Below, piece by piece: positions 33,816 to 42,846 of a DNA stretch of 64,000 bases. The stretch lies in contig CAYPRX010000119.1 in assembly GCA_964413265.1 (NCBI GenBank), positions 1 through 64,000 of the forward strand, in the 5' to 3' direction. The notes under the pieces were generated by a model. The model had not been told where the DNA came from, ran no database searches, and saw only the letters and a list, made by a program, of their open reading frames with translations. Numbering within the stretch: position 1 is the first letter of the stretch; each line of letters starts with the position of its first letter. Origin of the DNA: CAVYGN01 sp964413265 (GTDB taxonomy: Bacteria > Spirochaetota > Brevinematia > Brevinematales > JAOACQ01). The translations under genes were made by a program, and so were the position numbers.

Positions 33816-35149
33816 AATTGCTTATTGTTGACGATAATGAAGACGTTATATCCAGTTTAAAAGGTGTATTCGGGGAATATGATATCATAGGCGCGGATTC
33901 TATAAAGAACGCGAAAAAATACCTTGCTCTGGAGGACGATTCAATAGAAATAGCCGTTATCGATATGAAACTTGGTGATGAGGATGGGCTTGAACTTTTA
34001 AGCGACATCAAGCAGAGATATCCCTTCATAGAATGCGTTATGATATCCGGGTATTCGAGTGTTGAAAAGGCTGTCCTCTCTATAAAGATGGGTGCATTTG
34101 ATTTTGTCGAAAAACCGATTTCCTATCAAAAGATGAAGGTGGTAATCAACAATGCGATTGAACATAAAATGTTTTCGAGCCTTCTAAAAAAGGAATTGGA
34201 AAAGTACGAAATTGTAGGAGAATCTTCCGCAATAAAAAAGATGAACAATTTAATAGAAAAAGCCTCACATATTGATTTCCCGGTACTGATAACCGGTGAA
34301 AGCGGGGTGGGTAAGGAGCATGTGGCTCACCTGATACATCTTAAGAGTAAACGCGGCAAGAATGAAATGATAAAACAGAACTGCGCAGCTATTCCTGAAA
34401 ACCTCTTTGAAAGCGAACTTTTCGGCCATGAAAAGGGAGCTTTTACAGGAGCCTCAAGTGTGAGAAAGGGGAAAATTGAACTTGCGAGTCAGGGCACTCT
34501 TTTCCTTGATGAAGTGGGGGAGATGCCGCTTTCACAGCAGGCCAAGCTGTTAAGAGTCCTTGAGGACAGGGAAATTACCCGTGTGGGGGGTGAAAACAAG
34601 ATAAAGGTTGATTTCCGTCTGATCTGTGCGACCAACCGGAACCTTAAAGAGGCGGTCAGTGAAGGCAAATTCAGAGAGGATTTTTTTTACAGGATAGGGG
34701 TTATTGTCGTCAATATTCCGCCCCTGCGAGAGAGAAAAGAGGATATAAAAAATCTGGCCGAACATTTTTTAAAGCAGGCCTGTATTGAAAACGGTTCCTT
34801 TATAAAATCGATCAGCAATGAAGCGATGAAACTTATCTGTGAAATTCCTCTGAAAGGAAATATCAGGGAACTGAAGAACCTCATGCAGAGGCTTTACGCT
34901 TTTTCAGAGAATGAGGTGATACTTCCAGGGGATGTAAGGAATACAATGGTTTCACAGAATAAAAACGGTGTGGACTTCATTTTTCAAAATACAATGCAGT
35001 ACAGCGAAGCAAAAAAAATGCTTGAAAAAAAGTATATAATTACCCAGCTTTCAATGAACGCCAACAACGTGTCACGGACTGCTATCAGTCTTGGAATCTT
35101 GCCGAATAATCTTTTGAGGAAGATGAAGGATCTTGATATCGTGCTCTAG
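33812..35149 (+). CDS. Sigma54-dependent response regulator, NtrC/NtrX family
   Basis: A 445-residue activator with three domains. The receiver (1-120) has the acidic pocket IVDDNED and the phospho-acceptor Asp in VIDMKLGDEDG. The AAA+ domain has Walker A GESGVGKEH, the sigma54-contact loop GAFTGASS and Walker B FLDEVGEM. The C-terminal Fis-type helix-turn-helix is NNVSRTAISLGILPNNLLRK. The operon has a sigma54 promoter and an upstream palindrome, so autoactivation is likely. Walker A shows GKEH instead of the common GKEL/GKEV, a minor variation. Confidence 0.95.
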   Translation: MKLLIVDDNEDVISSLKGVFGEYDIIGADSIKNAKKYLALEDDSIEIAVIDMKLGDEDGLELLSDIKQRYPFIECVMISGYSSVEKAVLSIKMGAFDFVEKPISYQKMKVVINNAIEHKMFSSLLKKELEKYEIVGESSAIKKMNNLIEKASHIDFPVLITGESGVGKEHVAHLIHLKSKRGKNEMIKQNCAAIPENLFESELFGHEKGAFTGASSVRKGKIELASQGTLFLDEVGEMPLSQQAKLLRVLEDREITRVGGENKIKVDFRLICATNRNLKEAVSEGKFREDFFYRIGVIVVNIPPLRERKEDIKNLAEHFLKQACIENGSFIKSISNEAMKLICEIPLKGNIRELKNLMQRLYAFSENEVILPGDVRNTMVSQNKNGVDFIFQNTMQYSEAKKMLEKKYIITQLSMNANNVSRTAISLGILPNNLLRKMKDLDIVL

Positions 35150-35209
35150 ATTGCCAAAAAACCCCTCCTATGATAGAATTATCGAAGGTTTTAATTCCGG
35201 AAGGTCTTT

Positions 35210-35932
35210 ATGAAGGGTCTGGTGATCATTCCCACATATAACGAGGCTGAAAATATAAGGCTAATCATACCCGAAGTACTTAAACAGGGAAGGTCATTTG
35301 AAGTTCTGGTTGTTGATGATAATTCACCGGACGGTACTGGCCGGATAGTAAAAAAAATGGTGCAGTCTAATGAGCGGATACATCTGATAGAGCGTAAACA
35401 AAAAGCAGGACTTGGAAAGGCATATGTCGCAGGATTTAAATGGGCCCTGAAACAGGATAAATCATATGATTTCTTCTGCGAAATGGATGCTGATTTTTCC
35501 CATGATCCCTGTGAACTTCACCTGTTTACCGAGGCATTAAAGGAGGGATATGATGCTGTCTGCGGGTCCCGTTATATCAGGGGTGTCAGGGTCCTTAACT
35601 GGGATCTGAAAAGATTGCTCATCAGCTTGATCGGGAATATTTATGCGCGAATTTCAACAGGTGTGAAACTTACAGATCTAACCGGCGGATACAACTGTTA
35701 TACACGCAGGGTGCTTGAACAGCTAAACCTTGACGGGATAAGCTCAAGCGGGTATTCCTTTCAAATTGAGATGAAGGTCAAGACAACATGGAAAGGCTTC
35801 AGGATCAAGGAAGTCCCAATAATTTTCCGCGACCGTTATGAAGGCACAACTAAGATGAGCGGAGGGATTGTAAACGAAGCCATTCTCAAGTGCTGGAAAT
35901 TCCGGATCGATAAATGGCTCAAAAGAATATAA
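35210..35932 (+). CDS. Polyprenol-monophosphomannose synthase (GT2, DPM1-like)
   Basis: Transfers mannose (or a related hexose) from a nucleotide sugar to a polyprenyl phosphate, giving the lipid-linked donor for PMT-type enzymes. The 240-residue soluble glycosyltransferase shows VIIPTYNEAENIRLIIPEVL, VVDDNSPDGTG and EMDADFSHDPCELH, then GSRYIRGVRV and FRDRYEGTTKMSG, all typical of the DPM1 branch. There is no membrane tail, as in the single-domain type. A PMT-family mannosyltransferase is encoded at 46066-47595. The 3' end overlaps gltX by 19 bp. Confidence 0.92.
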   Translation: MKGLVIIPTYNEAENIRLIIPEVLKQGRSFEVLVVDDNSPDGTGRIVKKMVQSNERIHLIERKQKAGLGKAYVAGFKWALKQDKSYDFFCEMDADFSHDPCELHLFTEALKEGYDAVCGSRYIRGVRVLNWDLKRLLISLIGNIYARISTGVKLTDLTGGYNCYTRRVLEQLNLDGISSSGYSFQIEMKVKTTWKGFRIKEVPIIFRDRYEGTTKMSGGIVNEAILKCWKFRIDKWLKRI

Positions 35933-37188
35933 AGGTCAGATTCGCACCATCGCCGACAGGGAAGCTTCACCTTGGCAGCGCGCGAACCGCTGTTTTCAAC
36001 TGGCTATATGCCAGGCATATGGGCGGTATCTTTGTTCTGAGGATAGAAGATACTGACCTTGCCCGTTCGGAAGAATCATATACTGAATCCATTATCGAAG
36101 ATATGGCCTGGCTTGGGATGGATTACGATGAGTTTTACAGGCAAAGCGATAGGTTCGATATATACAGGTCCTATGCAGAAAAGCTTCTTTCGACTGGCAT
36201 GGCTTATTACAGCGATGAGAGCTTACGCATCAGAATCGGAAAACCCAGGGTTATAGCTTTTAATGATATTGTAAAAGGTGGCATTTCGGTAAATACTACT
36301 GAACTTGATGATTTTGTCATAATGAAAGGCACCGGTACACCAACTTACAATTTTGCCGTAGTAATTGATGACGCCTTGATGGGCATTACCCACTGCATCA
36401 GGGGTGAAGATCATATAACCAATACAATAAAACAGATAATCGTTTATGAATACCTTTCTTTAGGGGTTCCCATTTTTGCTCATCTTCCTCTTGTAATGGA
36501 CATTGATAAAAGCAGGTTATCTAAACGTAAAGGTTCTAAAGAAATAGATTATTACCGTTCTTCAGGGATACTTCCTGAGGCTCTTCTCAACACAATAGCG
36601 AGGCTCGGATGGTCATACGGCGATAAAGAGGTCTTCACCAAGGAAGAGCTCATCAGCCTTTTTGATATTTCAAAAATAGCCAGATCCAGTGCTGTTTATG
36701 ATGAGGGAAAGATGGAATGGTTAAACGGCAGACATATGAAAATACAGGATATCGACAGGATTTATTCACATTTCATGGAATTCACGGCGGCTGCTGGTCT
36801 TGAAATGAAGGGGAGGATGTCCGACAGCACCTGGCTTAAGAAAGCAGTAGAACTGCTTCGCGGAAGGCATAAGACAATGAAATCACTCTATAATGAAGTG
36901 TCTCTTTATGCCGGTGATATTCCGGATTTGAAAGAGATCAAGATTGAACCTGCTGTGGAAAAGGCCTTCAAGGAGGCAGCGGAATATATCTGCTCTATCC
37001 CTCCGGATGAAGACACAGAGGAAATTGAGAAGGGGTTAAGGCATATAGCCCAAAAAAATTCATTAAAATTCGGCGAACTTGCCGGTGCGCTTCGCCTTAC
37101 GCTTACGGGAAGGAAGGAAAGCCCAGGATTGACTGTTTTATTAGCCCTGCTGGGAGAAGAGGCCAGGAAGAGGCTTATATGCAGCTAA
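35914..37188 (+). CDS. gltX: Glutamyl-tRNA synthetase, compact form
   Basis: Class I synthetase that charges tRNA with glutamate. The HIGH region is RFAPSPTGKLHLGSARTAVF, the KMSKS region is KSRLSKRKGSKEID, and PTYNFAVVIDDALMGITHCI and RGEDHITNT are strictly typical of bacterial GluRS. At 424 residues it is shorter than the usual 460-500: after MAYYSDESLRIRI it passes directly to PRVIAFNDIVKGGI, so the region of about 35-40 residues after the usual Y-C/YCFCS segment, including its Cys-based zinc site, is missing. The anticodon-binding part is also short. Still likely the housekeeping enzyme. Confidence 0.92.
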   Translation: MAQKNIKVRFAPSPTGKLHLGSARTAVFNWLYARHMGGIFVLRIEDTDLARSEESYTESIIEDMAWLGMDYDEFYRQSDRFDIYRSYAEKLLSTGMAYYSDESLRIRIGKPRVIAFNDIVKGGISVNTTELDDFVIMKGTGTPTYNFAVVIDDALMGITHCIRGEDHITNTIKQIIVYEYLSLGVPIFAHLPLVMDIDKSRLSKRKGSKEIDYYRSSGILPEALLNTIARLGWSYGDKEVFTKEELISLFDISKIARSSAVYDEGKMEWLNGRHMKIQDIDRIYSHFMEFTAAAGLEMKGRMSDSTWLKKAVELLRGRHKTMKSLYNEVSLYAGDIPDLKEIKIEPAVEKAFKEAAEYICSIPPDEDTEEIEKGLRHIAQKNSLKFGELAGALRLTLTGRKESPGLTVLLALLGEEARKRLICS

Positions 37189-37203
37189 GACACATAGATT
37201 ACC

Positions 37204-37232
37204 TTGACATATTTTTGGTTAAGACTTAACCT
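37204..37232 (+). promoter_or_regulatory. Possible promoter with internal palindrome before the radical SAM gene
   Basis: TTGACA (37204-37209), 17-bp spacer and TAACCT (37227-37232). A perfect 15-bp inverted repeat GGTTAAG-A-CTTAACC (37217-37231) covers the spacer and most of the -10. The GTG start of the next gene follows 6 bp after the -10, without a ribosome site. Confidence 0.45.
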
Positions 37233-37238
37233 TTTAAA

Positions 37239-39161
37239 GTGAAAAAGAATATATTATTAGTATATCCCGAATTTCCTTCCACATATTGGGGTTTTGAGCA
37301 CAGTCTGAAATTTATCGGGAAAAGGGCGGCTTATCCACCTCTTGGTCTGATGACGATTGCTGCTCTCATTCCCCCTCAATATGACCTTAAACTTGTAAAT
37401 ATGAATGTAGAAGCATTAAAAGAAAGTGATATTGAATGGTCGGATTATGTTTTTCTTTCCGCTATGATCGTTCAAAAGGATTCCTTTGACGATGTAGTCA
37501 GGCTATCCCATAAACATAATAAAACTGTTGTCGCAGGCGGGCCATACCCGACCATGTCATATGCGAATATTGCGGGGGTTGATCACTTTGTACTTGATGA
37601 GGCTGAAATGACATTGCCGGATTTTTTCAGGGACATTGAAGAGGGAAAAGGAGCGAAGATTTACAGATCCAGTCTTAAGCCGGAGATGTCTATGGCCCCT
37701 TTACCGCGCTTTGACCTGATAGATATTAATGCGTACGCCTCCATGGCTTTGCAGTTTTCACGAGGGTGTCCTTTTGATTGTGAGTTTTGCGATATTATAG
37801 AGCTTTTCGGCCACAAACCGAGGACAAAATCGCCCCAGCAATTCATCAATGAACTTGAAAGCCTTTATAAAACAGGGTACAGGGGATCTGTCTTTATTGT
37901 TGATGATAACTTCATCGGGAACAAATTTGCTGTAAAAGAACTGCTGAGGACCATATTAGAATGGCAGAATGAGAAAAGATATCCGTTTACATTTATGACT
38001 GAAGCAAGTATAAATCTTGCAGATGATGAAGAACTGCTGAATCTTATGGCTGAGGTCAGATTTAACGGGGTATTTCTAGGCATTGAAACCCCCTCGGAAG
38101 AATCGCTCAAGCTTGCTAACAAACTGCAGAATACAAAAATTAAAATGCTTGAAAGCATACATAAAATACAGAGCAAGGGTCTGGAAGTATCAGGCGGATT
38201 TATTTTAGGTTTTGACAGTGATGAAGATGATATTTTTGACCGCCAGATCAAATTTATAAACGATGCCGCTATACCAATGGCAATGGTCGGGCTCCTTACA
38301 GCACTTGAACAGACGAGGCTTTATAAAAGGCTCTCGGATGAAAAGAGGATTATCAAAGGGGTATCGGGAAACAATACCCATACCCTTGAATTGAATTTTA
38401 TTCCCAGAATGCCGGTCGACAAGCTCATTGAGGGTTATAAAAGGGTAATTTCGACAGTATATGAACCAAGGGTATATTTCAAGCGCTGTTATGATCTTAT
38501 AAATATCCTTCCCAATAAATACCATTCTTCTGTGAAAAAATTTTCGATATCCAATATAATTATATACTTTTATGCCCTTATAAGGTCGATTTTTCTCCAG
38601 GGCTTCAGCTCATACGGTCATATATACTTAAAATTTCTTGCCAAGGTTTTGATATCCAAGCCCGCAAGGTTCCCTCAAGCAGTAAAGTCTGCTATCTTCG
38701 GTTATCATTTCTTCTTATTTACAGACAGGCAGATCAATAAAAAGATGGCGCTTCTGGATAACTTCAAGGTCTATATCAATATGCTTATAAAATTTTTTCA
38801 GGAAAAGATTGCTTTTGCCCATAACCTGAATTGGAAAAAAGCCGTCAATGAACTCTTTAATCTCAGAGAAAAGGTGCTTCCAGATGTGAACAGGAAATAT
38901 AAAAGGGCATCAAAACTTTCGAATCAATATACGGAAAGTGCTATGGGAAGACTTGAAGAGAGTATTTTTGATTATATAAATAGAATCAGTTATTTTTTAA
39001 AGAAAGCGATGGACAAAACAGGCAGTGATAAGCACCGGTATATAAACCGCGTGAAGAGCGCAATAAGCTCTAACCTACCTGATTCAATGAGGTTCGGTAA
39101 ACTCGCAAAAATTATCGATAAAGTATTGCTTGATTTCTGTACTGCAGGTGTTACGCGCTAG
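37239..39161 (+). CDS. B12-binding-domain radical SAM protein (DUF4070 type) with long C-terminal extension
   Basis: A 640-residue radical SAM enzyme. The N-terminal B12-binding-like domain (residues 1-135) includes YPPLGLMTIAALIP and VVAGGPYPTMSY. The cluster-binding motif is RGCPFDCEFCDI near residue 175 (C-x3-C-x2-C), followed by GGFILGFDSDEDD. Residues 370-435 resemble DUF4070 (FIPRMPVDKLIEGYKRVIST). The remaining 200 residues are mostly helical and match nothing I recognise. Enzymes of this style methylate or rearrange lipid and peptide substrates; the reaction here is unknown. The start is a GTG with no ribosome site; an in-frame ATG further in cannot be excluded. Its 3' end overlaps lon by 11 bp. 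Confidence 0.88.
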   Translation: MKKNILLVYPEFPSTYWGFEHSLKFIGKRAAYPPLGLMTIAALIPPQYDLKLVNMNVEALKESDIEWSDYVFLSAMIVQKDSFDDVVRLSHKHNKTVVAGGPYPTMSYANIAGVDHFVLDEAEMTLPDFFRDIEEGKGAKIYRSSLKPEMSMAPLPRFDLIDINAYASMALQFSRGCPFDCEFCDIIELFGHKPRTKSPQQFINELESLYKTGYRGSVFIVDDNFIGNKFAVKELLRTILEWQNEKRYPFTFMTEASINLADDEELLNLMAEVRFNGVFLGIETPSEESLKLANKLQNTKIKMLESIHKIQSKGLEVSGGFILGFDSDEDDIFDRQIKFINDAAIPMAMVGLLTALEQTRLYKRLSDEKRIIKGVSGNNTHTLELNFIPRMPVDKLIEGYKRVISTVYEPRVYFKRCYDLINILPNKYHSSVKKFSISNIIIYFYALIRSIFLQGFSSYGHIYLKFLAKVLISKPARFPQAVKSAIFGYHFFLFTDRQINKKMALLDNFKVYINMLIKFFQEKIAFAHNLNWKKAVNELFNLREKVLPDVNRKYKRASKLSNQYTESAMGRLEESIFDYINRISYFLKKAMDKTGSDKHRYINRVKSAISSNLPDSMRFGKLAKIIDKVLLDFCTAGVTR

Positions 39162-41535
39162 CTTTTGACCTGCCGGCTTTTGACATTCCGGTCTTCTTCA
39201 CTGGCTTATTTTTCTCAATCATTACAATCTTAAGAACTTCCTCTATTTTTTCCACATAATAAATAGTTAGATCTTTGAGTATCTGTTCGTTCATCTCGCT
39301 TATGTCTTTCTCATTACTTTTTGGAATTATCACTTTGAATATTCCGCCTCTTTTTGCAGCCAGGAGCTTTTCCCTGAGCCCTCCTATTGGCAATACATCA
39401 CCTTTAAGTGTTATTTCGCCTGTCATAGCAAAGTCGTTACGGGCTTTTTTACCTGAAAAAGTTGAAATGATGGAGCTGATCATCGTTACACCAGCCGAGG
39501 GTCCGTCTTTGGGTATTGCCCCTTCAGGTACATGGATGTGAAGATCGTTCTGTCTGAAGAGCACCGGATCAATTCCGGACTTTTCAGCCACTGACTTGGC
39601 GTATGAAAAGGCAATCTTTGCTGATTCCTGCATGACCTCTCCAAGCTGGCCTGTAAGTATGAGATCACCCTTACCCTTGAAGATTGAACTCTCTATATAA
39701 AGAACATCACCGCCGTTCTCAGTCCATGCCAGTCCGGCAATCACGCCGACCCTCGGTTCCTTCTGACCGCGGGTAAAATCGAATTTCCTTACACCGAGGT
39801 GCTTTGAGATTTTTTTCGAGTCTATTCGTATCGAATTTACATCAAGGCTAACCTTGTCCCTGGCGATTTTTCTGATCACCTTTCCGATGTTTCTCTCAAG
39901 GCTCCTGACCCCGGCTTCCTTGGTATAAAATCTTACAATATCGAGAATGGAATTATCTGTAAAGTTTACCTTAATGTCTGTCATACCATTTTCTGTCATC
40001 TGCTTCGGTATTAAAAATTTCTTCGCAATCTCTTTTTTTTCGAGTTCCGTATAACCCGGAATTTCTATTATTTCCATTCTGTCTCTCAGGGGTATGGGTA
40101 TATTGTAGAGATTATTTGCCGTTGTGATGAAAAAAACATAGGACAGGTCAAAATCAAGTGACATATAATGGTCATTAAATGTGTTGTTCTGCTCCGGATC
40201 AAGAACCTCCAGAAGAGCGGAACTCGGATCTCCCCTGAAATCCGTACTCATTTTATCGATTTCATCCATAAGAAACACAGGATTCATTGAACCTGCTTTT
40301 TTCATCATTTGTACGATCTTACCTGGAAGCGCGCCTACATAAGTCCTTCTGTGACCTCTTATTTCGGCTTCATCCCTCACGCCTCCTAATGATACGCGGA
40401 TAAAATTACGATTCAGAGCATGGGCGATGGATTTGGCGAGGGAAGTCTTCCCTGTTCCCGGAGGGCCTACGAAACAGATTATCGGACCCTTTGACTTCGG
40501 ATTGAGCTGGCGTACCGCTATAAAATCTATGATTCTTTCCTTTGCCTCTTTAAGTCCGTAATGTTCCTTTTCAAGGATGTCTTCCGCCACCTTCAGGTCT
40601 TTATTATCGACTGTATATTTTCCCCAGGGAAGATCTACCAGCCATTCTATGTAGTTGTAAAGAACAGTGTATTCCGGTGACATATTGGGTATTTTTGAAA
40701 GCCTGCCAAGTTCGCTCTCAAATTTCTCTTTTACCGCTTCAGGCATTTCCCGTGATTTCGCCCTTTCTCTCAGTTCCAGTATGCCTTCATCCTGTGATTC
40801 TCCCTCATCGAGTTCCTTTCTGATTTCTTTAAGCTGTTCGTTTAAAAAGTACTTTTTCTGCATTTTCTCCATTCTATCCTGAACACGTTTGTTGATATCA
40901 TCCTCAATTTTAAGAACGTCTATCTCTTTGTGCACAAGAGCAAGTGTTTTTGTGAGCCTTTCGTTAATATCATTTTCTTCAAGGATTGCCTGTTTGTCCG
41001 AAACCTGGGATGGTATGTTCGCCATTACCGCGTCAATTAATTTTTCAGAATCATCGATCGATACTATGGAGGCTGCCGTATCTTTCGGAATCTTGGGATT
41101 AAGCGATATATATTCGACAAATTTATCCTTTAAAGTCCTGATAAGTGCCTCAAGCTCATTACTGTTGTTTACTTTAGAAACAAGATCATCGACTTCAGCC
41201 ATTGAAAAACCGTCATCCTGAATAAATCTGGAGATTTTGCTTCTTTTAAGCCCCTCTACAAGGATCCGCACCATGCCGTTAGGCATATTTATCAGTTCCA
41301 GGATTGTAGAGACACATCCTACGTCAAAAATATCATCATCGGATGGGTTTTCAACATCCTTGCTTTTTTGAGCGGAAAGTAAAAGAGGGAGATTATTTTC
41401 AAAGGCATGCATTACCGCCTTTACTGAAGTATTGCGGCCAATAATAAGCGGTACAACCATATATGGGAAAACAACTATACCGCGAAGCGGTATCAGAGGG
41501 AATTTTTCTTTTTTTTTATTGTCGGATTCGCCCAT
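39151..41535 (-). CDS. lon: ATP-dependent protease Lon
   Basis: Cytosolic ATP-dependent serine protease, 794 residues. The N-terminal LON substrate domain starts at FPLIPLRGIVVFPYMVVPLI, the AAA+ module has Walker A GPPGTGKTSLAK and Walker B VFLMDEIDKM, and the protease domain has EGAIPKDGPSAGVTM with the catalytic Ser and the Lys in GGLREKLLAAKRGG. The last residues are Lys/Ser rich (KKTGMSKAGRSKASA), a short tail beyond the family core. It follows clpX by 12 bp, giving a clpP-clpX-lon order known from many bacteria. Ribosome site GAGGT. Confidence 0.97.
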   Translation of the reverse strand: MGESDNKKKEKFPLIPLRGIVVFPYMVVPLIIGRNTSVKAVMHAFENNLPLLLSAQKSKDVENPSDDDIFDVGCVSTILELINMPNGMVRILVEGLKRSKISRFIQDDGFSMAEVDDLVSKVNNSNELEALIRTLKDKFVEYISLNPKIPKDTAASIVSIDDSEKLIDAVMANIPSQVSDKQAILEENDINERLTKTLALVHKEIDVLKIEDDINKRVQDRMEKMQKKYFLNEQLKEIRKELDEGESQDEGILELRERAKSREMPEAVKEKFESELGRLSKIPNMSPEYTVLYNYIEWLVDLPWGKYTVDNKDLKVAEDILEKEHYGLKEAKERIIDFIAVRQLNPKSKGPIICFVGPPGTGKTSLAKSIAHALNRNFIRVSLGGVRDEAEIRGHRRTYVGALPGKIVQMMKKAGSMNPVFLMDEIDKMSTDFRGDPSSALLEVLDPEQNNTFNDHYMSLDFDLSYVFFITTANNLYNIPIPLRDRMEIIEIPGYTELEKKEIAKKFLIPKQMTENGMTDIKVNFTDNSILDIVRFYTKEAGVRSLERNIGKVIRKIARDKVSLDVNSIRIDSKKISKHLGVRKFDFTRGQKEPRVGVIAGLAWTENGGDVLYIESSIFKGKGDLILTGQLGEVMQESAKIAFSYAKSVAEKSGIDPVLFRQNDLHIHVPEGAIPKDGPSAGVTMISSIISTFSGKKARNDFAMTGEITLKGDVLPIGGLREKLLAAKRGGIFKVIIPKSNEKDISEMNEQILKDLTIYYVEKIEEVLKIVMIEKNKPVKKTGMSKAGRSKASA

Positions 41536-41547
41536 TTACTTACCTCA

Positions 41548-42843
41548 TTATGCTATTTTGGGCTCTTTACCCAGGGTTACCACATCTTTGTCTATGATGC
41601 AGTGTTTTACATTTTTCATCGATGGAATTTCATACATTATATCTAGCATAACTTCCTCAATAACAGATCTTAATCCCCTTGCTCCTGTTTTCTTTTCTTT
41701 TGTCTTATTTACAATCTCGCTTATGGCGTCGTTGGTGAATTCCAGTTCAACATTTTCAAGACCCAGGAGTTTTTGATACTGTTTGATTAAAGCATTTTTA
41801 GGATCAGTAAGAATCCGCTTTAACTCGTCATCTTTGAGTTCATGGAGTATAGCTGTAATAGGAAGCCTTCCGACCAATTCGGGAATAAGTCCATATTTGA
41901 TAAAATCATGCGGTATTATATCTTTCAGCACCCTTTCAGTATCAGTTCTGGAATGTGTCTGAGCACTTTTAAATCCGACTTCTTTTTTCCCCAACCTTGA
42001 TTTTACTATCTCCTCAAGTCCAACGAAAGCTCCACCAACTATAAATAAAATATTGCAGGTATTAACCATGATATTTTTCTGCTGGGGGTGCTTCCTGCCT
42101 CCGTATGCCGGTACCGACGCATCCGTACCCTCTATCAGTTTTAAAAGTGCCTGCTGAACACCCTCTCCCGATACATCCCGGGTAATGGATACGTTTTCGC
42201 TCTTTCTTGCTATTTTATCGATTTCATCTATATAAACGATTCCAACTTCCGCCCTTGAAATCAAGTTTTCAAGGTCTTTGGATTCCGGATCGAAATAACC
42301 TCCGGCCGCATTCTGAAGAAGCCTTAAGAGAACATTTTCAACATCATCACCTACATAGCCGGCTTCTGTCAGGGTAGTGGCGTCAGCTATGGCAAAAGGA
42401 ACGTCAAGCATCCTGGCAAGTATCTTGGCAAGAAGTGTTTTACCGCTGCCGGTGGGACCTAAAAGAATTATATTGCTTTTTTCGATCTCGACATCATTTT
42501 TTTCATCATCAAATGAATTTGAAAAAATTCTCTTGTAATGATTGTAAACAGCCACTGAGAGTATTTTTTTTGCGTTATCCTGTCCGATTACATAAGAATC
42601 GAGAAATTCTTTCATCTCTTTAGGCCTCGGGAGTTTGTGTACAGTGCTGATAGTGTTGCTTCTATGCTCAGCCTGGATAGCCTGATAAGAATTGTAAAGG
42701 CAGTTATCGCATATATAAACGTCACCCTCCCCCTTTATCATTCTGTAAACTTCGCTGGAAGAAGCTCCGCAAAAACTGCATTGAACATTTTTTTTAAACC
42801 TTGTCAGACTGTTTTCTATATTTTCTTTTTTGTTCACGGACAT
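41548..42843 (-). CDS. clpX: ATP-dependent Clp protease unfoldase subunit ClpX
   Basis: Hexameric unfoldase that feeds ClpP, 431 residues. The N-terminal zinc finger is CSFCGASSSEVYRM followed by ICDNC; the AAA+ motifs are LLGPTGSGKTLLAKILAR (Walker A) and VGIVYIDEIDKIARKSE (Walker B), and LGKKEVGFKS lies near the IGF-type loop region. The gene follows clpP by 3 bp and precedes lon. Confidence 0.97.
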   Translation of the reverse strand: MSVNKKENIENSLTRFKKNVQCSFCGASSSEVYRMIKGEGDVYICDNCLYNSYQAIQAEHRSNTISTVHKLPRPKEMKEFLDSYVIGQDNAKKILSVAVYNHYKRIFSNSFDDEKNDVEIEKSNIILLGPTGSGKTLLAKILARMLDVPFAIADATTLTEAGYVGDDVENVLLRLLQNAAGGYFDPESKDLENLISRAEVGIVYIDEIDKIARKSENVSITRDVSGEGVQQALLKLIEGTDASVPAYGGRKHPQQKNIMVNTCNILFIVGGAFVGLEEIVKSRLGKKEVGFKSAQTHSRTDTERVLKDIIPHDFIKYGLIPELVGRLPITAILHELKDDELKRILTDPKNALIKQYQKLLGLENVELEFTNDAISEIVNKTKEKKTGARGLRSVIEEVMLDIMYEIPSMKNVKHCIIDKDVVTLGKEPKIA

Positions 42844-42846
42844 CTT

